14,952 nt of DNA, from contig JAVBOV010000070.1 of the NCBI GenBank assembly GCA_031550205.1, forward strand, positions 1 to 14,952, written 5' to 3'. Source of the stretch: JAVBOV01 sp031550205. Its GTDB lineage: Bacteria; Pseudomonadota; Alphaproteobacteria; RF32; CAG-239. The position numbers were made by a program, and so were the translations under genes. The stretch's first letter is position 1. Every line of letters begins with the position of its first letter. The notes below the pieces were generated by a model. The model was not told the DNA's origin, did not search any database, and was given only the letters and a program-made list of their open reading frames with translations. This document shows positions 1 to 6,336 of this stretch, piece by piece.

Positions 1-948
1 AGCAACAGCCTCATTAATGGATTTATATGCCTCCAAAAGCTGGGTGTATTTGCCAACCACGGCAATTTTAACCTCACCTTCAGGGTTTTTAATGACATCT
101 ACAATCTTGTGCCATTTGCTTAAATCGGCCTTCTTTTTGGCATCAACGCCGAAATATTTGCAAACCTGAGCATCCATGCCTTCTTCAGAATATGATATCG
201 GTACCTGGTAGATGGTATCTACATCCAGGGCGGTGATGACGTTTTCTTCTCTGACGTTGCAAAACAAAGCCAGCTTTCTTTTCTCGTTCTGCGGAATGGG
301 GAAAGAAGAGCGGCAGAGCAGCATATCGGGCTGGATGCCGTATTCCTGAAGTTTTTTGACCGAGTGCTGGGTGGGCTTGGTTTTAAGCTCGCCGGCAGTT
401 GGGATGAACGGGAGTAAGGTGACATGGATGAACATAACATTATCGCGCCCGATATCATAAGCTACTTGGCGAATCGCTTCCAAATACGGCTGACCTTCAA
501 TATCGCCCACGGTTCCGCCGATTTCACACAAAACAAAATCTTCATCTTCCAGGTTGGACAGGATAAAGTCTTTAATTTCGTTGGTGACATGGGGAATTAC
601 CTGAATGGTGGCGCCAAGATAATCGCCGTTTCTTTCTTTTTCAATGACGCGGGAATATATTTTGCCGGTGGTGACGCTGTCAAATTTAGAAGCCTTCACT
701 CCGGAAAAGCGTTCATAGTGGCCAAGGTCCAGGTCTGCTTCAGTGCCGTCATCGGTTACAAAGACCTCACCGTGCTGATATGGGCTCATGGTGCCGGGAT
801 CGACGTTTAAATACGGGTCAAGCTTGCGCAAACGCACCTTGAAACCACGCCCCTGCAGAATCGCAGCCAAAGATGCCGAGGCCAGTCCTTTGCCCAAAGA
901 CGAGACCACCCCTCCGGTGATGAAGATGAATTTTGCTTGCTTAGACAT
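1..948 (-). CDS. pyrG: CTP synthase, N-terminal 316 residues (partial at left edge)
   Basis: CTP synthase makes CTP from UTP, ATP and glutamine in the cytoplasm, the last step of de novo pyrimidine nucleotide synthesis. The visible 316 residues cover the whole synthetase (amidoligase) domain and the start of the linker to the glutaminase domain. The glutaminase catalytic triad lies beyond the window. Seen directly: the N-terminal P-loop GGVVSSLGKG (residues 12-21), the TDDGTEADLDLGHYERF block (65-81), CEIGGTVGDIEG (141-152) and the KTKPTQHSVK segment (189-198). All match the family closely. The start ATG follows an AAGGA ribosome site about 9 nt upstream. It is the last visible gene of a tpiA-secG-pyrG run, 59 bp after secG with a strong hairpin in the gap. 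The frame is open to the window edge, so it is truncated by the window and not broken. Confidence 0.97.
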   Translation of the reverse strand, partial: MSKQAKFIFITGGVVSSLGKGLASASLAAILQGRGFKVRLRKLDPYLNVDPGTMSPYQHGEVFVTDDGTEADLDLGHYERFSGVKASKFDSVTTGKIYSRVIEKERNGDYLGATIQVIPHVTNEIKDFILSNLEDEDFVLCEIGGTVGDIEGQPYLEAIRQVAYDIGRDNVMFIHVTLLPFIPTAGELKTKPTQHSVKKLQEYGIQPDMLLCRSSFPIPQNEKRKLALFCNVREENVITALDVDTIYQVPISYSEEGMDAQVCKYFGVDAKKKADLSKWHKIVDVIKNPEGEVKIAVVGKYTQLLEAYKSINEAVA

Positions 949-972
949 TGTTCTTAGTCCTTTTTAAAGTGT

Positions 973-998
973 CGAAGGCACCTTGAGGGGTGCCTTCG
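973..998 (-). other. Hairpin in the secG-pyrG gap
   Basis: A perfect 10-bp inverted repeat (CGAAGGCACC / GGTGCCTTCG, 6-nt loop) lies between the secG stop and the pyrG ribosome site. On the coding strand it is followed by ACACTTTAAAAAGG and not a U-run, so it is not a convincing intrinsic terminator. It could be a leaky terminator, a processing site or an mRNA-stabilising structure between co-transcribed genes. Confidence 0.6.
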
Positions 999-1007
999 TG
1001 TTGTCGT

Positions 1008-1325
1008 TTATTCGGTTGCCAGCGGAGCTGCCGGTTCGGCAGGCGCTTCCTGCTGAGCAGGCCTTGCCTCCAGAATTGATTTGCTTCTGATTTGACCGCC
1101 GCGGTGATAAATTGAAAGCGAAATGCTGGTCAAGATAAACATGGCGGCAAAAATGGCGGTTAATTTAGTGAGCAAATTGCCCTTGCCGCGAGCGCTTAAA
1201 AAGCTGGTGGCGCCGGAGCCGCCGCCCAAACCATCAAGCGCGCCGCCGGATGACTTTTGCAGCAAAATGATGCCGACCAAGAAGATTGCTACCAACAAAT
1301 GAATTACTAATAAAACTGTTCCCAT
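1008..1325 (-). CDS. secG: Preprotein translocase subunit SecG
   Basis: SecG is the small accessory subunit of the inner-membrane SecYEG channel and helps SecA-driven export. The 105-residue product has the family layout: a first membrane helix (about residues 3-22), a cytoplasmic glycine-rich loop with the LLQKSSGG and LGGGSGATSFL signatures (21-43), and a second helix (about 52-74). A short Pro/Ala-rich tail (about 85-105) is the variable part of the family. It lies between tpiA (74 bp upstream) and pyrG (59 bp downstream), the usual alphaproteobacterial order. The ATG is preceded by AAGGA, but that ribosome site sits inside an AU-rich hairpin, listed separately. Confidence 0.95.
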   Translation of the reverse strand: MGTVLLVIHLLVAIFLVGIILLQKSSGGALDGLGGGSGATSFLSARGKGNLLTKLTAIFAAMFILTSISLSIYHRGGQIRSKSILEARPAQQEAPAEPAAPLATE

Positions 1326-1326
1326 A

Positions 1327-1349
1327 AAAAATTTTCCTTGAAAATTTTT
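1327..1349 (-). promoter_or_regulatory. AU-rich hairpin covering the secG ribosome-binding site
   Basis: On the coding strand the 10-bp arms AAAAATTTTC and GAAAATTTTT enclose a 3-nt AAG loop, and the ATG begins two nucleotides after the second arm. The only good Shine-Dalgarno sequence for secG (AAGGA) is formed by the loop and the first bases of the 3' arm, so folding would partly hide it. Nine of the ten pairs are A-U. Whether it controls translation is inference. Confidence 0.45.
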
Positions 1350-1384
1350 AGTGACATGTGAAAAGTGACATGTGACTAGTGATT
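1350..1384. repeat. Short tandem repeat AGTGACATGTGA, period 14
   Basis: Two exact copies of AGTGACATGTGA (1350-1361 and 1364-1375) are followed by a partial third (AGTGA, 1378-1382), all at a 14-bp period. The unit contains the palindrome CACATGTG. It fills most of the 74-bp tpiA-secG gap. It may be replication slippage or part of a dispersed repeat; no function is evident. Confidence 0.7.
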
Positions 1385-1400
1385 GATAAAGTTATAATAA

Positions 1401-2159
1401 TTATAAAATTGCTTTGGCAATGCCCAAAAAGTCTTCAACTTTTAAGGATGCCCCGCCGATTAAAGCGCCGTCTACGTCTTCTAAAGACAAGAACTCTTTG
1501 GCGTTGCCGGGTTTTACGGAACCGCCGTATAAAATGCGCATGCCGCCCGCGTTGGCACGGCCGAGCTTTTTGGCAAGGCAGGCACGGATGGCAGCATGAA
1601 CTTCAGCAACGTCTTTGACAGTCGGGGTTTTGCCGGTGCCGATGGCCCAAACCGGCTCATAGGCAATTACGGTATTTTTGGAAGTGGCGCAATCCGGCAC
1701 GGAACCTAAAATCTGTTGTTTGCAGACTTCAATGGTTTGGCCGGCATCGCGCTGCTGTTCAGTTTCACCGATGCAGATGATGGCTTTTAAGCCGTTTTCA
1801 TGGGCTTTAACAGCCTTCTTAGCAACCAGTTCGCTGGTTTCTTTGTGGTCGGCTCTTCTTTCAGAGTGGCCCAGAATAACATATTGACAGCCGATGTCTT
1901 TTAACATTGCCGGGCTTATATCGCCGGTGTGGGCGCCTTTATCGTTAAAATGGCAGTCTTGCGCGCCTAAACCCACTTTTGCACCTTTGACGGCTTTTTT
2001 AACCAGCGACAACAATGTAAACGGCGGACAAACCAAAAATTCCAGGTCTGTTTTGCCGAGCTTTTTAACCTCTTCCTTAACAGACTTTGCCAGACTTACT
2101 CCGTCTGCGCTAAGGCAGTTCATTTTCCAGTTGCCGGCGATTAAAGTTTTTCTTGCCAT
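1401..2159 (-). CDS. tpiA: Triose-phosphate isomerase
   Basis: This enzyme interconverts dihydroxyacetone phosphate and glyceraldehyde-3-phosphate in glycolysis and gluconeogenesis. The 252-residue length is normal for the TIM-barrel family. Seen directly: the substrate lysine K12 in GNWKMN, the catalytic histidine H98 in LGHSERR, the catalytic glutamate E168 in AYEPVWAIGTG, the mobile loop AIGTGKTP (172-179) and the phosphate-binding YGGSV (211-215). The frame stays open to 2312. The start at 2159 is chosen because the product then begins MARKTLIAGNWKMN as expected, an AAAGGGG ribosome site lies just upstream, and the extension would run into the promoter region. It is the first gene of tpiA-secG-pyrG and diverges from the PpiD-like gene. 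Confidence 0.97.
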   Translation of the reverse strand: MARKTLIAGNWKMNCLSADGVSLAKSVKEEVKKLGKTDLEFLVCPPFTLLSLVKKAVKGAKVGLGAQDCHFNDKGAHTGDISPAMLKDIGCQYVILGHSERRADHKETSELVAKKAVKAHENGLKAIICIGETEQQRDAGQTIEVCKQQILGSVPDCATSKNTVIAYEPVWAIGTGKTPTVKDVAEVHAAIRACLAKKLGRANAGGMRILYGGSVKPGNAKEFLSLEDVDGALIGGASLKVEDFLGIAKAIL

Positions 2160-2190
2160 GTTTTGACCCCTTTGTTTTAATTTTGAAATC

Positions 2191-2219
2191 TTTTTAACAG
2201 AAGCCAAAACATTTTTCAA
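2191..2219 (-). promoter_or_regulatory. Possible tpiA promoter
   Basis: On the minus strand, TTGAAA (5 of 6 to the -35 consensus) is followed after 17 bp by TAAAAA (4 of 6 to -10), about 30 nt before the tpiA start. The position is suitable, but the -10 box is poor and the region is AT-rich, so chance is a real alternative. Confidence 0.3.
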
Positions 2220-2227
2220 CATTAATA

Positions 2228-2255
2228 TTGCAAATATCGTATGTTTTATTATAAT
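2228..2255 (+). promoter_or_regulatory. Possible promoter of the ppiD-like gene
   Basis: TTGCAA (4 of 6 to -35), a 16-bp spacer and a perfect TATAAT (2250-2255). Transcription would start near 2262, downstream of the ATG at 2241 and upstream of the ATG at 2286. This supports 2286 as the start of the PpiD-like protein. Confidence 0.45.
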
Positions 2256-2285
2256 CGCGTTAATTTTAATTTGAGGTTTTATAAG

Positions 2286-4163
2286 ATGATCAGCAAATTC
2301 GGCAAAATTCAAAACTCTTGGTGCATGAAGGCAATTCTTGCCCTGACCGCGCTCAGCTTCATGTCTTTATTCGGCATTTCAGGGTATATCAGCGGCAAAA
2401 AAAACAAGCCGGTGATTAAGGTTGACGATGTGGCGGTTTATCAAAATGAAATTTCTCAAAAAATGCACGAAGCTTTGGCTTTGCGCAAAAGATATTTCGG
2501 CGAGGACGATAACCCCGATGAAAAAATGCAAAAAAGCATTATGGAAGGAATTGTTAAGACATATCTGGAAAATGCAATTGTTGACAGAACCGCCGAAGTT
2601 TACAACGTTTACATCAGCGATGATTTAATCAGAAAAATTATTTTTTCCCAGCCAGAATTTATGGACGAGACCGGACGCTTTGACCGCAACCGTTTTGTGA
2701 AAATATTATCCATGATTAATATGAGTGAAGCCGAGTATGTCAACAACATTAAAAGAGAGATAAAAAAACAGCATTTGGTTAACGATTTGGTGAGAAACGT
2801 TAATGCGCCCAAGGTTATGGTTAAATATTTGGCCAAGGCCGAAAACGCCAGGCGCATCTTTAAATATATTAAAATCAACGCCAAAAACTTGCAGCCGGAC
2901 CGCAAGATGTCTAAGGAAGAAATTGAGCAATATTATCAGGATTTTGCCGTCAATTTTTCAGAACCGGAAAGACGCTCGGCAGATTTTATTTATGTGAGCA
3001 ACGCTCAGATTGAAAAAAATATTAAAATTTCCAACCAGGAAGCCGCCGAATATATGGAAGCCAACAAATCTCAGTTTGAGACTCCTGAAACACGCGCCGT
3101 TTTACAGATTATTCTGCCCACGGCCGAGGAAGCCGACAAGGCTTTTAAGGAATTGCAGCAAGGCAAAGATTTTTATGCGGTTGCAGCTGAAACAGCCAAA
3201 CAGGACAAGGCTCAAACCGATTTGGGCAAGGTTTCTAAAGATATGCTTATTCCTGAACTGGCCGATGCCGTATTTTCCGCCAAAAACGGCGAGGTTATCC
3301 GCCCGCTTAATTCTGAGCTGGGCTGGCATATTGTTAAAGTTGCAGGGATTGAACCGGCTAAGAAGATGAATCCGGAAACCGTTAAGAACCAAGTTGCGGA
3401 GATTTTAAAAAAGGAAAAGTCTTTTGACGCCGCTTATGAGTTTTCAAAGGAAGTCGATGACAAAATCGGCCATGGTGAAAGTTTGGCAAAGGTGGCCAAA
3501 GATATGGGCTTAAGGCTTAATAAGGTGACGGATTTGGACGAGAGCGGCAAAGCTCTCCACATATCGGCTTATCCGGAGCTTTTAGCCAATAAGGATTTTG
3601 CGGACTCGCTGTTCTTATATAATGTTGGCGAGGTCAGCCAGATTGCGGAGGCGGACGACGGCTTTTTTGTGGTTGAAGTTACCAATATTAAGGCCAGCCA
3701 GCCAAAACCGATTGCCGAGGTTAAGGGCGAGATTGAAAAAATTTGGGCTGAAAACGAGCGCGCCGCCATTGCTCAGGAGATTGTGAACGATGTGATGCAC
3801 GATTTGGAAAGCGGCGATGATGTTGCTGAAGTGGCAAGCCGCTTTAATCTGCCTTTGGCTGCGACCGGGGTAATCAACAGAAAAAGCTCTTTTGAGGGCA
3901 TTGATAATGAGGATATGGTTGATTTGTTTCAAAACAGCCTTAATGAGGCCAGGCTGATTCATGTTAACGGCACGCAGCTTGTGGTGGTGCCGGTGCAGGA
4001 GATTAACGGTGCGGCCAACGCCTCTGAGCAGGAGTTGTCCGCAGTTAGAGAAGTTTTGGAAACAGAAGTTTTGCCAAGAGAATTTGCCGATGCTTTGCTT
4101 AAGGCATATGCCAAAGATTATGATGTCAGGGTTAAGTATCGCCTGCTTGGCATGGTGGAATAG
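2286..4163 (+). CDS. ppiD: PpiD/SurA-type periplasmic peptidyl-prolyl isomerase and chaperone
   Basis: This is probably the membrane-anchored periplasmic folding factor PpiD, which assists proteins leaving the Sec channel. The 625-residue protein has a short basic N-terminus, one membrane helix (about 15-35), a long SurA_N-like helical region containing the typical QPEFMDETGRFDRNRF segment (122-137), and one parvulin (PPIC rotamase) domain (about 265-356). A long alpha/beta C-terminal region follows. The parvulin domain shows the family's D-F-Y-AVAAETAKQ, LIPELADAVF and GWHIVKV blocks. The start at 2286 has GAGG 9 nt upstream and lies after the predicted transcription start. It diverges from tpiA, the known alphaproteobacterial arrangement. 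The parvulin domain of PpiD is often catalytically weak, so chaperone activity may be the main role. Confidence 0.9.
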   Translation: MISKFGKIQNSWCMKAILALTALSFMSLFGISGYISGKKNKPVIKVDDVAVYQNEISQKMHEALALRKRYFGEDDNPDEKMQKSIMEGIVKTYLENAIVDRTAEVYNVYISDDLIRKIIFSQPEFMDETGRFDRNRFVKILSMINMSEAEYVNNIKREIKKQHLVNDLVRNVNAPKVMVKYLAKAENARRIFKYIKINAKNLQPDRKMSKEEIEQYYQDFAVNFSEPERRSADFIYVSNAQIEKNIKISNQEAAEYMEANKSQFETPETRAVLQIILPTAEEADKAFKELQQGKDFYAVAAETAKQDKAQTDLGKVSKDMLIPELADAVFSAKNGEVIRPLNSELGWHIVKVAGIEPAKKMNPETVKNQVAEILKKEKSFDAAYEFSKEVDDKIGHGESLAKVAKDMGLRLNKVTDLDESGKALHISAYPELLANKDFADSLFLYNVGEVSQIAEADDGFFVVEVTNIKASQPKPIAEVKGEIEKIWAENERAAIAQEIVNDVMHDLESGDDVAEVASRFNLPLAATGVINRKSSFEGIDNEDMVDLFQNSLNEARLIHVNGTQLVVVPVQEINGAANASEQELSAVREVLETEVLPREFADALLKAYAKDYDVRVKYRLLGMVE

Positions 4164-4164
4164 A

Positions 4165-4192
4165 AAAAAGGCTTCCGAAAGGAAGCCTTTTT
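4165..4192. terminator. Bidirectional intrinsic terminator
   Basis: A 12-bp stem (AAAAAGGCTTCC / GGAAGCCTTTTT) with a GAAA tetraloop starts two bases after the ppiD-like stop codon. It has a T-rich tail on the plus strand (TTTTTGATTTTTT) and a T-run on the minus strand from the stem's own A-tract. It therefore serves both the ppiD-like gene and the convergent small gene whose stop is at 4199-4201. Confidence 0.9.
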
Positions 4193-4198
4193 GATTTT

Positions 4199-4540
4199 TT
4201 ATTTTAGATTAGTGCATCTGGGCTTTACCAGGCATTCATATTTGAAAAGCCCTTTTCTTTGCGTGCCCACCACATCAACCGTGATGCTGGATGTGACTTC
4301 ATAGTCGTAATGCGGCTTTATAAGCACGGCATCAAAACATTTGCAAAACGTTGACGGAAAGCAGGTATACACCTTGCCATAAATGCGGTCTTGAACCGGC
4401 GGAGGTTCTGAATATGCCTGAAAACGACCAATTTCGTCTTTAAGATAATCTTTAAAATGCTTGTAACGCAAATGCAAACCAAGAAGAAAAAGTCCGCCGA
4501 ACACAACAAATGTTGAAACAATAATGATTGTAAGGTTCAT
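4199..4540 (-). CDS. Small single-pass membrane protein of unknown function
   Basis: I do not recognise this 113-residue protein. It begins with a strongly hydrophobic helix (about residues 3-22, ending LLGLHLRYKH), which looks like an uncleaved N-terminal anchor followed by a basic stop-transfer segment. The rest is soluble and contains five cysteines, including a CFPSTFCKCF cluster (about 60-69). That suggests disulfides if the domain is periplasmic or metal binding if cytoplasmic; neither is shown. No clear ribosome site precedes the ATG. The reading frame is clean, ends at a strong terminator shared with the convergent gene, and is separated from the next upstream gene by that gene's own terminator. 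It is therefore probably transcribed alone. Confidence 0.65.
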   Translation of the reverse strand: MNLTIIIVSTFVVFGGLFLLGLHLRYKHFKDYLKDEIGRFQAYSEPPPVQDRIYGKVYTCFPSTFCKCFDAVLIKPHYDYEVTSSITVDVVGTQRKGLFKYECLVKPRCTNLK

Positions 4541-4571
4541 AAAAATTTGGTTTTAAGGTTATAATAATAGA

Positions 4572-4604
4572 AAAATATGCAGTGACTTTAGCACTGCATA
4601 TTTT
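4572..4604 (-). terminator. Intrinsic terminator of the 4630-5205 gene
   Basis: A perfect 13-bp stem (AAAATATGCAGTG / CACTGCATATTTT) with a 7-nt loop is followed on the minus strand by a run of Ts (ATATTTTTCTATT). It begins 25 bp past the stop codon of the upstream gene. Confidence 0.8.
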
Positions 4605-4629
4605 GTTTGTCCATGCTTTTGTTTAAATA

Positions 4630-5205
4630 CTATTCGATGCAGCAGTCGACCATTTTTTTGACAAAGGCCTTCATCTTGGAAAGACCGCCTTCAGCCGGTC
4701 TTTCGGCAACTTTGGCAGGCGCAATTACCTCTGCGGCTTTGGCGGTGATTTTCTTGACATCATTCGCGGCCTCTTCAACCCATTTGAGGTCTTTAACGTT
4801 AATCATGTTCATATTTAAGCCCCAGAACAAGCAGTACATATCATAGGCCTTGTTAAAGAGGTCATAGGCCTCTTTGTGGTTGCCAAGATTCTGCTGCTTG
4901 GTGCCGACTTCCATGATGCGCATTGAAGAAGACAAAAGGTGTTTGGAGATGCACCAAACTTCACCTTCATATTGAGGAATGAGCTTTTGCATTAAGCTTT
5001 TTCTGACCTCCCTAACCTCTTCAACCAAGTCATAATACGAAGTTTTGCCGGTTTTGGCGCCGGTGAACACCAAATGTTCTTCAATTGAGATAAGGTTCAT
5101 GACCGCGATGGTTAAATCCTGGTCTGAAGATAAATCTTTAGGATTTAACTTTTTGGCGTTATCCAGTTTTTCAACAAATTCTTTTACATTTTCTGCTTTT
5201 TTCAT
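4630..5205 (-). CDS. Conserved-looking soluble helical protein of unknown function
   Basis: I cannot assign a function to this 191-residue protein. It is predominantly alpha-helical and charged, without signal peptide or membrane helix. Residues about 1-135 form a compact helical domain with aromatic-rich segments (SIEEHLVFTG, EGEVWCISKHLL, AYDMYCLFWGLN) of the sort found in HEPN-like or TPR-like helical bundles, but no catalytic motif such as RxxxxH is obvious. A low-complexity Ala/Lys/Glu linker (about 150-170) leads to a C-terminal basic amphipathic stretch ending in VDCCIE. An AAGGAG ribosome site supports the start, and a strong terminator follows. The DUF559 repeat cassette lies immediately upstream, so transcription may once have run from the 5663-6196 gene into this one. 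From memory, similar unannotated proteins occur in other uncultured bacteria; this could not be checked. Confidence 0.75.
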   Translation of the reverse strand: MKKAENVKEFVEKLDNAKKLNPKDLSSDQDLTIAVMNLISIEEHLVFTGAKTGKTSYYDLVEEVREVRKSLMQKLIPQYEGEVWCISKHLLSSSMRIMEVGTKQQNLGNHKEAYDLFNKAYDMYCLFWGLNMNMINVKDLKWVEEAANDVKKITAKAAEVIAPAKVAERPAEGGLSKMKAFVKKMVDCCIE

Positions 5206-5224
5206 TTTTTGCTCCTTCTTTAAA

Positions 5225-5269
5225 CCCCTTCCCTTAATTTTAAGGGAAGGATGGGATGGGTTTAATCAA
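5225..5269 (-). repeat. Hairpin repeat copy A (left flank of DUF559 gene)
   Basis: On the minus strand: TTGATTAAACCCA, a C-rich spacer, then an 11-bp stem with 2-nt loop at 5227-5250 (CCTTCCCTTAA / TTAAGGGAAGG). Compared with copy B, the third stem pair is T-A instead of C-G. This compensatory change keeps the hairpin. Confidence 0.85.
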
Positions 5270-5605
5270 CTATATATCCAAATTTTCTTTTATAAACAAC
5301 AAACACCCTTCAATATTATTCATCAATTCATTATTCCAAAATCTTAAAACTTTACAGCCTCTGGATTTTAAATATTCGTCTCTAAGCTTGTCTTTTTCGC
5401 ATTCATTGTGTTGTTCTCCGTCCAGTTCAATTACAAGTTTCTTTCCCGCACAATAAAAGTCCAAAATGTATTTATCATCAAAGATAAACTGGCGGTTAAA
5501 TTTATGGCCTAATTGCTTGTATCTTAATTTTTGCCATAATAATTTTTCTGCTTCGGTTTGATTTTTTCTTAGATGTCGAGCACTATTAGTTAGTTTTTGC
5601 CGCAT
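5270..5605 (-). CDS. DUF559 (Vsr-like fold) endonuclease-family protein
   Basis: DUF559 proteins are small single-domain members of the PD-(D/E)XK / very-short-patch-repair nuclease superfamily. Their biological role is not established. The 111-residue product shows the family pattern: NQTEAEKLLWQKLR (15-28), a conserved arginine region FNRQF (37-41), the acidic site YILDFYC with D49, then the strand KLVIELDGEQH with E60, D62 and H66. The YLKSRGCKVLRFWNNE block (79-93) completes it. All positions expected for an active nuclease appear present, and length is usual for the family. The start codon lacks an ordinary ribosome site of its own; the G-rich arm of the flanking repeat (GGGTGGG, about 11 nt upstream) is the only candidate. 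The gene is bracketed exactly by inverted hairpin repeats. Confidence 0.9.
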   Translation of the reverse strand: MRQKLTNSARHLRKNQTEAEKLLWQKLRYKQLGHKFNRQFIFDDKYILDFYCAGKKLVIELDGEQHNECEKDKLRDEYLKSRGCKVLRFWNNELMNNIEGCLLFIKENLDI

Positions 5606-5606
5606 G

Positions 5607-5650
5607 TTTGATTAAACCCACCCTAACCCTCCCTTAAAATTAAGGGAGGG
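5607..5650 (+). repeat. Hairpin repeat copy B (right flank of DUF559 gene)
   Basis: Plus strand: TTGATTAAACCCA, then CCCTAA, then an 11-bp stem with 2-nt loop at 5627-5650 (CCCTCCCTTAA / TTAAGGGAGGG). It is inverted relative to copy A and differs at only about five positions over some 43 bases, two of which form a compensated stem pair. Confidence 0.85.
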
Positions 5651-5662
5651 AATTAAGAAAAT

Positions 5663-6196
5663 CTATAACAGCTCTCCCAAGCCGGTGGCTTTTTGGCAGA
5701 GGGGGTAATAGTAAAAATAAACACTCAGCAATGCCAAAGCGCCTACCGGAACGGCGACTTTTTCAAACGGAAAATGGGCGTGGCCGCCGTTTTTGGTTTT
5801 CATCCATTGGTAAAACTTTGAGGCGTAGATGAACAATACGGCGCCTAAAACGGTTGAGTATAAAAACGGGTCCATGTAAAAAATCAGGATACTTTTCGGG
5901 GCGTAGGTCATTTCGCCGACATACATGAAGCCAATCATGGCTACCGATGAAACCATCAGGATAAAATCTCTGCCGGGGAAGTTCCATTTCTTTTTTTCAA
6001 ACCAGAGAATGGTCCAATAACCAATTAAGGCAAGCATGGCTCCGGCCCAGACGCCGACAACGCTGTCATCAACCCCCAGATAACGGGCAAGTTCCAACGA
6101 GGCGCCAACGGCAATGGTGCAGACGGCGCAAGCCGGGTTGGCATAGGCCGGTGCGGCTAAGATGATTAGTAAAGCAAGAGATAAAATTATTGGCAT
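5663..6196 (-). CDS. Exported multi-pass membrane protein with N-terminal CxxC motif
   Basis: Function is not known. The 177-residue product starts with a typical signal peptide (hydrophobic 3-15, then APAYA with likely cleavage before N20). Directly after it comes the motif PACAVC (21-26), giving a C23-x-x-C26 pair on the outside of the inner membrane. About four membrane helices follow (roughly 46-66, 78-95, 103-124 and 147-164), with a short His-rich loop GGHAHF (137-142) and a third cysteine, C167, after the last helix. The exposed CxxC suggests a thiol-disulfide or metal-binding role, which is inference. AGGA lies 8 nt before the ATG. The frame ends 13 bp before hairpin repeat copy B. 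Confidence 0.75.
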   Translation of the reverse strand: MPIILSLALLIILAAPAYANPACAVCTIAVGASLELARYLGVDDSVVGVWAGAMLALIGYWTILWFEKKKWNFPGRDFILMVSSVAMIGFMYVGEMTYAPKSILIFYMDPFLYSTVLGAVLFIYASKFYQWMKTKNGGHAHFPFEKVAVPVGALALLSVYFYYYPLCQKATGLGELL

Positions 6197-6280
6197 TTTG
6201 TTTTCCTATTAAGTTATTATTTAGCTAAAAGTACTCAAGTTATAAGCAAAAAGCAAGAGGAAGTTAGGAAAAATTGTTTA

Positions 6281-6319
6281 ACCCCTCACCCCAACCCTCT
6301 CCCGCAAGGGGAGAGGGGG
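6281..6319 (+). repeat. Hairpin repeat copy C (solo relative)
   Basis: Plus strand: ACCCCTCACCCCAA followed by a 9-bp stem CCCTCTCCC / GGGAGAGGG with a GCAAG loop (6295-6317). It shares the AACCC...ACCC-x-AACCCTC layout of copies B and D but has a different loop and stem. It lies in the 140-bp gap between the CxxC membrane protein and the flavodiiron gene, just past the latter's stop. It lacks a T-run and so is not an obvious terminator. Confidence 0.75.
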
Positions 6320-6336
6320 AATTGGGACGTTTATAT

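Larger units (their letters stand above)
5225..5650 (-). mobile_element. Candidate DUF559 cassette bracketed by inverted hairpin repeats
   Basis: The DUF559 gene occupies the entire space between two inverted copies of a hairpin repeat. The left copy begins at the base after the stop codon (minus-strand TAG-TTGATTAAACCCA...). The right copy begins one or two bases beyond the start codon (plus-strand CAT-GT-TTGATTAAACCCA...). The 5' 13 bases of both copies are identical, and each then forms an 11-bp stem with a 2-nt loop. The unit of about 426 bp sits between two unrelated genes on the same strand. No target-site duplication is obvious. That the unit moves is inference from this layout and from solo relatives of the repeat at 6281 and 13149. 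Confidence 0.5.

Noticed and set aside
424..810. Plus-strand 128-codon open frame
   Set aside because: It lies wholly antisense to pyrG, whose protein motifs are unmistakable over the same bases.
973..998. Intrinsic terminator between secG and pyrG
   Set aside because: The stem is strong but no U-run follows on the transcribed strand, and pyrG must be expressed from this operon or an unseen promoter.
2241..2285. Upstream ATG for the PpiD-like protein
   Set aside because: The predicted -10 TATAAT at 2250-2255 lies inside this segment, and the ATG at 2286 has its own ribosome site.
2160..2312. 51-residue N-terminal extension of tpiA
   Set aside because: The extension has no family counterpart, overlaps likely promoter sequence, and a good ribosome site precedes the internal ATG at 2159.
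5045..5456. Plus-strand open frames over the DUF559 region
   Set aside because: They are antisense to the 4630-5205 and DUF559 genes and have no recognisable protein features.
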